This document shows, one piece after another, positions 32,222-42,690 of a stretch of 64,000 bases of DNA (within the stretch, counting starts at the first letter, position 1; each line of letters begins with the position of its first letter). A program made the position numbers and the translations under genes. Under the pieces are notes generated by a model. That model was not told where the DNA came from. It saw only the letters and a program-made list of their open reading frames with translations, and made no database searches. This stretch comes from Marsupella aquatica (taxonomy: Eukaryota; Marchantiophyta): positions 1,674,001 to 1,738,000 of the forward strand of contig OZ316899.1 in assembly GCA_973895155.1 (NCBI GenBank), read 5' to 3'.

Positions 32222-35200
32222 TTACTCCAGGTCAAATTCATCATCGCCATCCTTTGCATCAGGAACATTAGGAGCTCCATCTTTGTTTTTTGCACTCTTT
32301 GATCCTGCAAGAGAAAATTCATCATCTGAATCGAGGTCCTCCAATGTTTCAGTGAGGTCTTCAATTTTCTTGTGTCTCTCAAGAACACTCTTCAATGCCT
32401 TCTCCGCAGCACCATGGAGAACATCCCTATCCTCGACCCCAACAACAAACCTCCCAGAGAGTTCTCCAGCTGAAAAAGAACTACCGTCTCCAACATTCCA
32501 ATCGAGCACAATGTCTCTAGGCTTTGTGAGAAGCTCCATAATAGCCTGCATGAATCCAACAGATAATCAACAAGAACCAGAGAAAGCTAACTCTGCCCTG
32601 GTATCCCTTTTTGGATAACAAAGACTCAACATCATCTTATGTGATGCATCTTCAGACGTTGCCAGAGGGACATACTTGGGGTCCTTTGGGATCTTCCCAT
32701 TGAATTCAACTCGGCAAAAGACATCCAGGCTTAAGTTGCAAACCTGGAAAAAACCAAAAAAAACGTCAATTCATGAATCCAGGAAGGCCAGCGAGATCGT
32801 TGTCAAAACAGCATACTAAATCCTATGAAATTCAGTCAAATCTCACCTCAATGTTCCTCTGTTCAACAGCAGCAAAAATTTGCTTGTGTGGTTAAATTCT
32901 CCACTGTGGAGAACGGCCACATACCCATCATCACTCAACATTGGCCTCATCACTCCAAAGAAATAGTAAGGGAGCTTCTCAACCCAGACATTCCATTGGG
33001 GAACTTCCACATCAGTAACACGAGGCCTCAGCCCAGTCGGAAGAGCTATGAACCCCAGATGGGCACCGGTCCCAGTGTAAGGCTTCCCGTTTATTTTTAA
33101 GGGATTCGGGTGTTCAGAAGAACTAGAAATATCTGAAAGCCATTGATCCCCCTCCCCCATCCAAGCAGGTCGAACCTTCTTCATACTTATCGAGTCAGCC
33201 GTCAAACAAAGATTACTCTTTGCAAGGACATGTCTTCTTCCATCCAACTGGAGTCCACAGAGCCTCGCGACACCCTCTCGGATTGACACTTCTTCCTCAT
33301 TAGAATCTGACAACACTTGAACCTTTCTCTTCTTCTTCAACCTCTGGGACCCTGACTTATCACCTCCCGGTTTAGTCACAAGTTCAAAATCGGGTGACTC
33401 AGGCTCCACATGATCCTCCGGACGACCATTATTCACAGTCTGAACACTCTCGGAACCTGAAGACTTCCTCCGTTCTAGATACAAAAAGAAACCTAAGAGC
33501 CTTAGGATATGTCATAAACTTAATGAGAAGAGCAGCTTGGGAGAGATAAGAGAAGAGAGCTTGGGAGCAATAAGAGTATATACTTACTTTTCTTTCCAGA
33601 AAGCATAGAGCCATCTCTTGATACCTCTTTGGCAGCGTCTCTCTTCAATTTCCAAGGGCGGCTCCTATCCACACTCGGTGCCACCCCGAGGCATGCCTGC
33701 TCCATCGACACACACCCAGCAAGTTCTACTTCCGGGTTGCACAATTTAGATTCACTAATAAAAAATTCTGGGACCAAGCCACGATTGATCTTTTGAAGCG
33801 CAGCTTTCTCTGTGACATCAAATGTCAGTGACCAATTCTCCGAATCTAAATACCAGGGACAATGCAGCACCTCCCATTCACTTATCTTCCGCAAGGGTTC
33901 AATGTCCTCAATAGGGTACATCGAGTACTCCCCAAACTTCTCACAACTGGAATCATCTCTTGCATATTGAGCCCATTGAGAGAAACATGCCGGGTAACAC
34001 CACCAAAACGATCTATTTGCCACCTCACGATCCACAAAAAACCTATAAACATACCTTTTTGCCCTCCGACGGAAAGAAACAATGTCAATCTTTTCCCCAA
34101 CTTTTGGGGTCCAAATGCTCTTGAAGAACCTTACCTTAACCCGCTGCAGGAAATCTTCTAATTCATCATCAATTTCAGCAAGGAGGGATGCCTGACTATT
34201 CTCCGGGGAAGAAAGAATTCTAGATTCAGGGACAGTGAGAATTATCTCAGATATTGCTTCACTTAGTAAGCACCTCGCAATGGACTCTACCTGTTCCCAT
34301 GTTGCCCATCGATGCAACCAGAGCTTGGTCTCACTATCCAAAAATTGAGATGGATGAAAATATTGTTTACGCAACTCTGGTCTGCACTGTGCTTCGAGAA
34401 GAGTGCAACAGAGTTGTGGACTCAAAGAAGTTACCCCGGTGAAAAGCCTTGCACGATCAAGGCCACACGAAACATTCCCTCTCCCCTTATCATCCGTCCG
34501 CTGAGCTTCCTTCCTTTCTTTCTCACAATAATTATGCATCTCAACACATTTCTTGAAGAAATCCCCAAAGTCTGGATTCAGGAGCGGGGCAAACTTTGGA
34601 ACTTTGACATTCCAGTCGGAGAGTTGCTCCTTCATCATATCTCGAACTGCAATGTCTTTTGCAGCTTTCGACAGAGGTTCGCCCAATTCCTCCTTCAGTG
34701 CACACTTCTTTAACAAGTCAGCAGTTTGCGAAGCTATATTTGCAACAGAAAGAATATAAATGCATGCATCTAAGGTCATATGCTTCGAATACCATGACGG
34801 CTTCTTTACGTTTTGCATCTTCTGCTGAAATAACTTGAAATTTTCCGGATCAATTAAATCCTTGTAAACTGAAAGGTCCGTGCTCAGGATCTTCTGGACC
34901 CGATTAGCTTCCAGCACCCATGAATTCTCGACATGGCATTGTGTCAACCTGACAATGAGTATATATTTCAGCAATCGGCAAGAACAAATTGTGCCCGAAA
35001 ATGAAGCAAAAAGATCAAATGTGTCCAGGCTCTTCTCACCGGTTGAGAGCATGCATCGCAGATTCAATCTGCACGAAAGTATCCTTCTCTCCTTTGAAAA
35101 TCTTCGAGACAACTCGAGGATGATACTTCACATCGTGAGGATTCTCAACAGCAAGTAGGTTCCACGAATAGAGACGGTGATTGCCATCGAATACACTAAA

Positions 35201-35818
35201 CATCTTATCCTTGAGCACAGCAAAATCAGGATGCGAATCACACTCCCTCTCAAAAGCTTCATTCTGCGCCAACCACATTGGATCCCAGCTCTGTCTGATT
35301 GTGTCATTCAGAAACTGCACGTCCCCATTCTCATTTGTCATTTGCACATAGAAACGAGGCGCGTCCTCAATGTACCCTTGAGCTCGGAACTCGCTCTTAA
35401 GAGTCTCTATCGCATTCAAATATGTCTGCAGAGACCTTACGAGCTGCATGTTCTGCATTCGACATAGTGGAATTCTTGGGGGAACAAGAGGATACCCAAA
35501 TTCGTCTGGCCCAAACTGGTAAAGGTGACGGTTAATTACAACTGAGAAAGGCTCGGACTTGGTAGAATCCATCAAAGGTGGCACAATATCCATTGGATCA
35601 ACAAGCTTTCGCCTCCTTGGAGTCTTCAGCCCCGAAGCAAGTGCTTTGTGGCTTGTAGAACTTCTGGTCTCCTGATGTTGAGAGGCAGCTGATTGTGAGG
35701 CAACGGATGAAATAGACTCAGGAGATGCAAAAGTTGCCATCGACTGATAAGGAGAAGAGAACCACACGAAGGGAAGACAAGGAATTGGTACGGTGAATGC
35801 AAAGGAATCCAAAGTCAC
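32222..35818 (-). pseudogene. ParB-like domain fused to an amino-DNA-methyltransferase-like domain (spliced)
   Basis: Exons on the minus strand are 35818-35040, 34948-33588, 33474-32847 and 32743-32222. Introns of 91, 113 and 103 bp have GTGAGA or GTAAGT donors and CAG/TAG acceptors. The joined length is about 1,097 codons if one T is restored in the T5 run at 32874-32878. Exon 1 has the ParB/sulfiredoxin-fold signature VFDGNHRLYSW after a helical region and GYIEDAPRFYV. A long unrecognised middle ends in a basic patch (KKKRRK). The C-terminus follows the beta-class N6A/N4C order: LGFIALPTGL where DPPY is expected, YYFFGVMRPMLSDDGYVAVL, then TKPRDIVLDWNVGDGS (motif I) and GRFVVGVE. A TGA sits in frame at 32567-32569. 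Both catalytic motifs are altered, so methylation activity is doubtful. Confidence 0.72.
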
Positions 35819-37107
35819 ATGTGTTGGGAATCCAAAGTAAGAATTCAGGGGAATCCAAAGTAACCCATACTACAGTGTACTTGACAGTGACAGGGAATAT
35901 CAGTATTTAACACCTTGATGTGAAAGATCCATCAACAAGATCTCAACTCTGTTAATCCCACCAGCACTAACGTTAACGAAGCTCCAGTTAACGTTAACTT
36001 GGAGTCTAGTTAGTATTTACCAACAACTCGGTCGGATGAAATGTACATTCAACTTCAACGGGTTGGAGACAATTAATCTCTAGGTGACCAACTTGGGTTG
36101 GGTGTCCGTTGAAACTAACCATTCTCCAAAAAAATATATATGCCGATGGAATAAATAAACCAAAGTATTTATGAAATGTACTCTTTCAAATCAAGTTAAC
36201 CCTTCCAACGGTAATATAATTTTGAATCTTTGGTGCATGTAGATGCACTTGGTCACCATTTGGAACGAGTCTGGATCTTTTTAATGGAAAAATGGACAAA
36301 CCCCATACGTTGTTTAAGCCCAGTATTTAGACAGTTTTTTGCCAGCGACATCGCTGGCCAAATCACTGTAAACCCTAAACCCTTAATATGATGTTTGTCC
36401 ATTTAAAATGAGCTCTTAATGCTTTCTGAAAATCTTTAATACTCTACAGAATCTTTGAAACTGTTAACCCCCTCTACTAAAAGCTCTCGGTTTAACTACT
36501 ATGTTATGACATTTAGGAAATATATTAGGTTTTGGATTCCTGAATTGACCCCCAAACAGAAATAAAAGTATATGAAAATTTCTGCGGGTTCAGGCTAGCG
36601 GTATCGCTGGCCTTATTGAAGTTTTATGAATGGTTTAATTACGGGACATCTCAGATTCCTCTCTTCTGTTTATATCATGTTGTTGGTGAACATGATGTTT
36701 TCAAATATCAAAAATATAGATCTTAAACACTGAAAACTTACCTTAATTATGTCTAGCGAGGTCGCTAGCAAAACTATTTTTGAACACAAAGCTCCAAGTT
36801 CATTTAGCGTCCTAGTACACCCCAACTATACCCCAAGTTCAGGAAATGTGCTAGTATATCCCTCACCATACTTCTTGTAAAAATAAAATAGGCCATTTAA
36901 TTAAAGAGTAAACACTAAAATTCTGGTTCATAAGCACCTCATTATTCGAGAAAATTTAGGCTAGCGATATCGCTGGCAATAATTCTTTCTTGAAGGTATT
37001 ATAGCCGTTGAGGTTTTGTCGTATCTGCAACATTAAACTGACGTTCCATTATTCTATATTCATCCATGATGTTTGTGTCCGAGTATTATTCTATATATTC
37101 ATCCATG
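35819..37107. promoter_or_regulatory. Divergent intergenic region with four palindromes
   Basis: AT-rich DNA separates the starts of the two divergent genes. Four palindromes with arms (G)CYAGCGA and TCGCTRG(C) occur at 36341-36358, 36594-36611, 36753-36769 and 36959-36977. A shared bidirectional promoter with binding sites for an element-encoded protein is the simplest reading. No coding sequence is visible. Confidence 0.6.
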
Positions 37108-37111
37108 ATGT

Positions 37112-40100
37112 TTGTGTTTGGATCCTTGTCTTGGTTCTCTTTTGATGGCTCCGAGCGTCATTTTCTGGCGTCGAAGCACTGGAGACATTGTTACTCTTGA
37201 AGTTTCATGTATGAGAAAGATCACCAATGTGACCGAGGCCTTTCTTTTGACAAGATTTGGGCTCAATAACTGTGATTTCATTTCGAGGTTGTTCTTTCTT
37301 GTTTCACTTCATGGATCTAGGAAGGATGAATTCATTTCAAGAACTCTACATGGTGCAAGAGTTTAGGAGGTTGCTTCCGGAGATGTTGTTGAGGTTTTGT
37401 CAGGCAGAGATGATTTTCTCAAGCCTTTTCAGAATACTCGGGAAAAAGTGTTTGTAGACCTCGACTCTCCCCCGGGGCAAGGAACAAATCTTGACGCCTC
37501 TGGTTCTGGGTTTACCACTCTTGAGGATACTAATTCTGTTTTTGGAAGTTGTTCTACAGAATTGAAAGTAGAGACTCCTCTTCCAAGTGCTCCGGTTGGC
37601 CATCTTTTGCAGAAAGTCTACAGAATTGGTGCGCTTGAAGCATTTTTGAGCATTACTGGGGCTAGTGAGCTGGCACGATTTAGAAGAGATGTCTCTTGGG
37701 TTGATGTCCAAGTTGATCGTCTTCCGACAAGTTACAATGGAGACATGGTATATGAGCTTCCTCCAGTGGAGTCAAGATTTGGTCGCGGTCAAGGGCTTCT
37801 CGACATGGACCGTGACAATGATGGCTACCCTTGGACCCGATTGGTCACCACTTCGGCTAACGTGAAGCCACGTACGTAATCACTGGTCTATTTTCAAGGT
37901 CCGTTGCAGTGGTGTTGTGCAATGTCAAAATTTGAATTGTTCAAGGTTCAAGGAGACAGGAGTGAAAAATGGAGCGGCATTTCCAGGAAGATCACTTATG
38001 ACCGATATCTTCAAGCCAGGAAACCTGGTTCCGGAAGGAGGTTTGGTTTGTGGGTTTTGTGATGAGAGACCTTATTGTGTCAGACCTTGTCCAGCAATGA
38101 TGTTTTATGTTTATGCAAAGCCAAATTTGGACTCTCATGTCTCCAAACACATGTCTAGACTTGCAGTCCACATGGGAGTTCATGATCATCCGATCCGGAC
38201 GGGGAAGTGTCGAGTTGCAAAAAAAAAGTGGAAGATGTTATTCAAGGCGTTCAGTTAGCACATCCCTTGGCAACCCCTTCCCGTGTGAAGAATATTTCAA
38301 TAGGTACATTGATATCGCTTCTCCACCCTGAGGCATGTTATGATCTTTCAAAAGAAGAGGAGGTGGAATTGTGGAACTCAATGAAAGTTGTGTCACTAGA
38401 AACTGCATGGCGTTTAATGTTGGAAGTCGCTGCTAAGAACGGTATTTCCAATGTAAACATAGCTGGTTTTATGGCTGACAATGCTGAAGCTGGATGGATT
38501 GTTGTGAGAAATGTTTTCTTTGATGGTGTTCGTCTCCCTGAGAAAGAACACAGTGATGCATTCCATTTCTCTCAGTCACTAAGACGTCATACCATGGAGG
38601 GAATTCGTGAAGCGAAACACTCCGAGCATTACAAAATGTGGGAGAAATTTAGGAATGCACCCACATATGTTCAGGCATACAGAGTGGCAAACGATATTCA
38701 AGAGTGGTGGAAGTGTGGAAATTGTCACCCTGGGAAATTGAGATCTTTGCAAGGCTGGATTTCTTGGTGGGTTGTCCGATGGCGACAATGGGGAAACTTC
38801 TTCAGGCTGGTAAGTAAACCATGTTTTTTTGGCTAGCGATGTCGCTAGCATTCTGTTCTTGTTTGAATGTAATCTTGAAATCAAGTTTGTGCCTCCCAAT
38901 GATTGTGTTTGTTTTTGGTTGGACTTCAGACTCAAACAGCAAAGGAGTCAGCGTTGATGCCAAATTGTACTGGAGTTGAATCTGTACATGGTTCAATGAG
39001 AGCTTGTCAAATGAAGAAGAAGATTGGACTGCTAGAAGCTTGTGAACTTGATCAAAATCGTGCTGGTGGGCAGATTGCTGCCTTTGCTGCATACATTGAT
39101 GGATGCCACAGGGGACACGGACCTACCATATTTGAACTTGCATATAGGAATGCAGATACACTAGGATCCCTTGATGCTTTTGAGAAAGCAACCAATCTTC
39201 TACTTGAATCATCTCCAAAATATGATTTCCATCGCACTCAACCACTTCATGGAGATCTATGCACAAAGTCTGGAAAACGAAAAGGCCAGGCTTTGGCTAG
39301 AGTTGGTGCTGAAGATTCTCATCGACATGATAAGGTGATGCAGACGGAGACGGTGACAAGGGGCGTACATCCAAGAAATTTATATTTTGATTTCAGGAGT
39401 GTCAATGTCGTGGAAGAGAGGGATGAGTTGAAGGAAACTTCGGGCATACCCCATCCTTCAACATTCTCTAATTGTCCAGATCCGTCCGTTGTGATTCTTC
39501 TTTCCGATAACGAAGGGAATGGCACTGAGAGCTCAGGAGATGACACTTTGGAAATTCCTAAACCATTGCCCCGCCAACATGTATCTCCTGTTCGTCCAGA
39601 GGAACCAGTTTATGTTTCACCGAGGCAAATTCCTGCGATAAATGAAGTTGATGTCCCATTTGGTACTTGGCACTTAAGGCGGTGCGGTAAAGGAAATGGT
39701 CCAGTGTGCAATGGGTCTTTGGATCGGACCATTTCTGGAAGAGATGAGTGTCGAAACTTCATCAAAGAAGTAGGTTATCATACTCGGTCTTGCGGTGTGG
39801 TTGGGGTAGCAATCCATGGTTTGAGGATGACTTCACCACATCCTCAACTCTTATACTTCTGCCCAAACAATGTCTGTCACAAGACCAGGGGTCGCAAGTC
39901 AATTGCCCAACTTCCCGTAGTACCCTCATCTCTAAAAGTTCTTCGAGGGACAGAGTTAACTCCTCATGAAATCAGCTTCTTGCTTGGCTTGGGTTTTCAG
40001 ATTGATGGTCTCTATTACATGGATTGTGAACCAGATGGCAGTGTTGCTCCTCCAGGTCGTGTGGAACTTTGAATTGACGTTAACTCTTTCCCAGAAAAGG

Positions 40101-40521
40101 TTGATGTAAACTATTTGAATAGACGACTCAGGACACGAAATGGAAAGGGTGCTCGTCAACGTTTCAACTTCACTGCAGAACTTGTTAAAAGGATTCAGTC
40201 TGCAAATGAAGAGCAAATGAGGATTGTGAGAAGATCATCCAAGGAAATGGATGGGGAAGACAGTTTTTGATTGCGACGCATGAAAATAACCCTAGTAAAT
40301 GTAGTAAATATTGGATTCAGTTGTGCGTCTTCCCATGTTGCTCCTGTGAGGATTTCTATAAGCGGCATTCGCATGGAAAGCCTTACATGTCTTGTAAACA
40401 TATTCTTTGGGTTTACAAGAATGTTTACCATTTGAACCTAGAGACTTCCAATGTAGTCAAGCAGCCTGTTTTAACTGTCGCTGAAGTTTCCGATCTGATC
40501 CAAAGGGGAGTTGAGGTTTGA
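37112..40521 (+). pseudogene. MULE-like transposase with SWIM zinc finger (spliced)
   Basis: Coding sequence runs from about 37112 to a stop at 40519-40521, with a 120-bp intron (38810-38929, GTAAGT..CAG). An N-terminal unknown domain precedes a Cys-rich segment (RCSGVVQCQNLNCSRF, CGFCDERPYC). The RNase-H-fold part shows IAGFMADNAEAGW followed by DAFHFSQSL, matching the second acidic block of MULE transposases, and CTGVESVHGSMR, matching the third acidic residue. The first catalytic aspartate was not identified. The C-terminus has a SWIM finger, CSCEDF..SCKHILWVY. Damage: TAG 37364-37366, frameshifts near 37868, in the A-run at 38219 and near 40254, and TGA 40070-40072. It would bind and cut the element ends. 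KDZ-type transposases are an alternative family. Confidence 0.75.
38832..38849. repeat. Palindrome copy inside the transposase intron
   Basis: GCTAGCGATGTCGCTAGC, with perfect 8-bp arms around a TG centre, lies within intron 38810-38929. Confidence 0.85.
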
Positions 40522-41238
40522 GATTGTCCAATTTAGAGTGAGGTTTGGTTTTAATTTAAGGTTTTCATTGGTTTTTTATATATATTTAAGTACCGTTGGG
40601 AGTAGACGTTTTTTGTGCTGGTAGGAGACATGATATTTCCACTCTATATGAAATGACCTTTAATTTATATATAAAACACCAGATATTGGTTGATCAGTTT
40701 TGCTAGCGAGGTCGCTAGCTATATTTTTGGAAAAGTTTGTAACTGGTTGATGTTTGGACCCTGGTTTGTTACTCACTGAGAAAACAGTCATTTTGCCCCG
40801 ATAAGGTTGGATATCATGTCTTTATAGACTTGGCTTTTTTAATAGTTGGCAGTTCTCCCTGAAATTACTGCCAACCTTGTAAGTTGGTTATGGTGCCAAT
40901 TTTGTATGTTTATCTGAGATACCGATGACTCCCAATGTCCAGACCCATATTCAAATTGAAAGTTAAACTCATTTCCAAGTGCTTTGGTGATGATCTTTAT
41001 GTCTATTTCGGTGTCCGACTTGTTCTAAAAAAAAGTTACATTGACATACTTAACTCGAAAGGTTTATTAGGGAAATAGTAATGATTCAAATATGAACAGA
41101 CTGTTGGATGGGTTTTTGCTAGCGAGGCTTGCTGTTACTAGCGGCCAACAAGTTCAAACCTTGGTATGAGGAAAAACAGACCCATTACAAGGAGTTTTTT
41201 TACTCGCAACAGCAAAAAAATTACTGTTACAAGAAGAT
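40522..41238. other. 3' non-coding end of the ParB-MTase element
   Basis: AT-rich sequence without genes. It carries the palindrome at 40702 and a half-site at 41118. Confidence 0.6.
40702..40719. repeat. Palindrome copy downstream of the transposase
   Basis: GCTAGCGAGGTCGCTAGC, with perfect arms around a GG centre, lies 180 bp after the transposase stop. Confidence 0.85.
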
Positions 41239-41256
41239 TTTTTCCTGTTTCCTCGC
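41239..41256 (-). repeat. Right terminal inverted repeat of the ParB-MTase element
   Basis: It is the inverse copy of the left end with one mismatch in 18 and is followed by ATGGT. A GCTAGCGAGG half-site lies about 130 bp inside (41118-41127). Confidence 0.9.
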
Positions 41257-42023
41257 ATGGTAGTCATACCCCTTTGGCCTCTTCCTCCCTGGTATGAGCT
41301 TCTTCCTCCATGTTGGAAGGAGTTGCCACGTCCACAGTAGGTTTGTCGTCCTCTATTGTTCCCTCTCCCTCCAAATGAATTGTTAGATCCACGTCTTGAT
41401 GTGTTGAAATGGGTTTCGGGATTCGCTTGTGGAGGTAGAGTGTCGGGTGGTCGTTGCTTTGTATTTTGCAGCAGCAAGATCTGATATTTTTCTGCTAACA
41501 ACATATGCGCGATTAACTCTGAATATGTTGTGAATCTCATATTCCGGTATTGTGTGGATATTACCAGGTTCGTTGAGTGAAAAGTTGAAAGGGTCTTCTC
41601 AATTTGTTCTTCTTCATTAATCGGGTGGCCACAGATTGCCAATTGCGAAACAATGCAAAACAATTCGTTGTTGTATTCTGCAATCGTCTTGTAATCCTGT
41701 ACACGTAGGTTAATCCAATCGTGCCACGCTGCAGGGAGGAAGATAGTGCGGGTGTGGTCAAATCTGGCGTGGAGATCATCCCAAAGTACTCTAGGATTAT
41801 ATGCATTCATATATTGGCGTTTCAAGGAATCGGCAAGATGATGGCAAATCAGGATTAGAGCCTTTGCCTTCTCTTGTAGTGTGGGGCCATTGTCCATCAA
41901 AATTGTATCCTCTAGGTTCTTAGATGCAAGGTGGGCCTCAACATCTAGTGTCCAAGACAAGAAATTAGAGCCATCAATGCATAGTGCTTGGAAGTAAAGT
42001 TTCTCCATGGTGTTAGTAGTCAT
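41257..42023 (-). pseudogene. Copia gag, N-terminal part, split by the ParB-MTase element
   Basis: ATG at 42023 opens a copia gag of the UBN2 type: FLSWTLDVEAHL, LWDDLHARFDH, a long helical domain, then a Gly/Arg/Asn-rich tail (GGRGNNRGRQTYCGRG). The frame is interrupted after GMTT at 41257-41261 by the TIR element. It resumes at 31382 with KPKEITTRQISEYL and the zinc knuckle, in the same frame once the element and one ATGGT are removed. The protein forms the virus-like particle. Confidence 0.92.
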
Positions 42024-42360
42024 TGTGCCCGGATTTAGATTTACGTTGGGGAGTAGGCCTTCACCGCTCAGTTATGTCTGGTGATGTTTAACTATTGGCA
42101 GTTCCTCTGCCTATAATCAATGTGGGGAATTTTTCTCGGAGATTGTAGGATTGCAGCAATGGAATGATGCAAGAATTGATGAGGATTGATTATACCCAAA
42201 TTCGCCTTTTGTCTTGACAAATCTGGTGTAGAATTACTGTCTATGGTTGGTAATGGGGTTCACAGACCTCTGGCTGAGATCTCCACTGATCTGCTTACAC
42301 CCATCCAAAATCAAAGCTCTCCCAAATCAATGTCGCCCTTAGGAAAAAATTGATGAGCAC
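42024..42360 (-). other. Copia leader between primer-binding site and gag
   Basis: Non-coding leader of about 340 bp, with no recognised motif beyond the adjoining primer-binding site. Confidence 0.6.
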
Positions 42361-42376
42361 CTTCGTGCTGATAACG
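42361..42376 (-). other. Putative copia primer-binding site
   Basis: On the minus strand CGTTATCAGCACGAAG directly follows the 5' LTR, where a tRNA-complementary site is expected. The tRNA was not identified. Confidence 0.6.
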
Positions 42377-42507
42377 TGTTCAACATCACAATAATGTAAA
42401 CGCTTTATTCATCTCCATCTATATACATAGTAGGTTGCTAAGGGAGTTGATTGTGTAACCGCCTTAGTCCTAACCTTTGAGTAGACCTAACCTAAGGGGT
42501 TATAACA
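42377..42507 (-). repeat. Copia 5' LTR
   Basis: 131 bp, begins TGTTATAACCCC on the minus strand and ends AACA. It is nearly identical to the copy at 19354-19484. Confidence 0.95.
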
Positions 42508-42512
42508 AAGTC

Positions 42513-42584
42513 ATCATTGTATTCAGAAATTCACATTCCAACATTCACAAGCCCTAGTATAGAACAATTGAAAAAACAGAAGTC
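42513..42584. repeat. 72-bp repeat unit, right of the copia
   Basis: This is the second copy of the unit at 19282-19353, directly after the AAGTC target duplication (42508-42512). It shows that the copia inserted at the junction of a tandem duplication within CACTA-1. Confidence 0.85.
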
Positions 42585-42690
42585 TTTATGATGAAGTGAT
42601 AGAAAGTACACATTTTTTCACTCGCATGAGTGAAACAATGGTAACCAAAATATTCAAAAATTCTCTGTTCTACATGATCAGAGAAAATGT

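Larger units (their letters stand above)
31383..41256. mobile_element. ParB-MTase element: 9.9-kb TIR DNA transposon
   Basis: The ends are inverted repeats: GCGAGGAAACAGGAGAAA at 31383 forward and GCGAGGAAACAGGAAAAA from 41256 on the minus strand (17 of 18 identical). The 5-bp duplication ATGGT flanks it (31378-31382 and 41257-41261). Excision with one ATGGT restores the copia gag frame, so the boundaries are exact. The cargo is two divergent genes: a ParB/methyltransferase-like gene (minus) and a MULE-like SWIM transposase (plus). Non-coding DNA carries repeated AGCGANNTCGCT palindromes. A 5-bp duplication is unusual for MULE transposases (usually 8-11 bp). I cannot place it in a named superfamily with confidence. 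Confidence 0.9.
19354..42507 (-). mobile_element. Ty1/copia retrotransposon, 23.2 kb with nested insertions
   Basis: It is bounded by two 131-bp LTRs and by the 5-bp target duplication AAGTC (19349-19353 and 42508-42512). Transcription is on the minus strand. From 42507 down it has 5' LTR, primer-binding site, leader, gag (42023-41257 continued at 31382), protease, integrase, RT, RNase H (to 27549), non-coding tail, polypurine tract and 3' LTR. LINE-B and the ParB-MTase element are inserted in it. Without them the copia would be about 6 kb. The LTRs differ at only two positions that I noticed, so insertion was fairly recent. Confidence 0.95.

Noticed and set aside
32567-32569. A 32-bp intron removing the in-frame TGA in the methyltransferase region
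   Set aside because: The possible GT..AG pair is too short for splicing and would shift the frame. A premature stop is the simpler reading.
35040-35818. Bacterial contamination because of the ParB-like domain
   Set aside because: The gene is spliced with plant-type GT..AG introns and lies inside an element inserted in a plant copia gag with a perfect target duplication.
31528-40719. CRISPR-like array from the regularly recurring palindromes
   Set aside because: Spacing is irregular (hundreds to thousands of bases), units lie in introns and intergenic DNA, and the host is eukaryotic.
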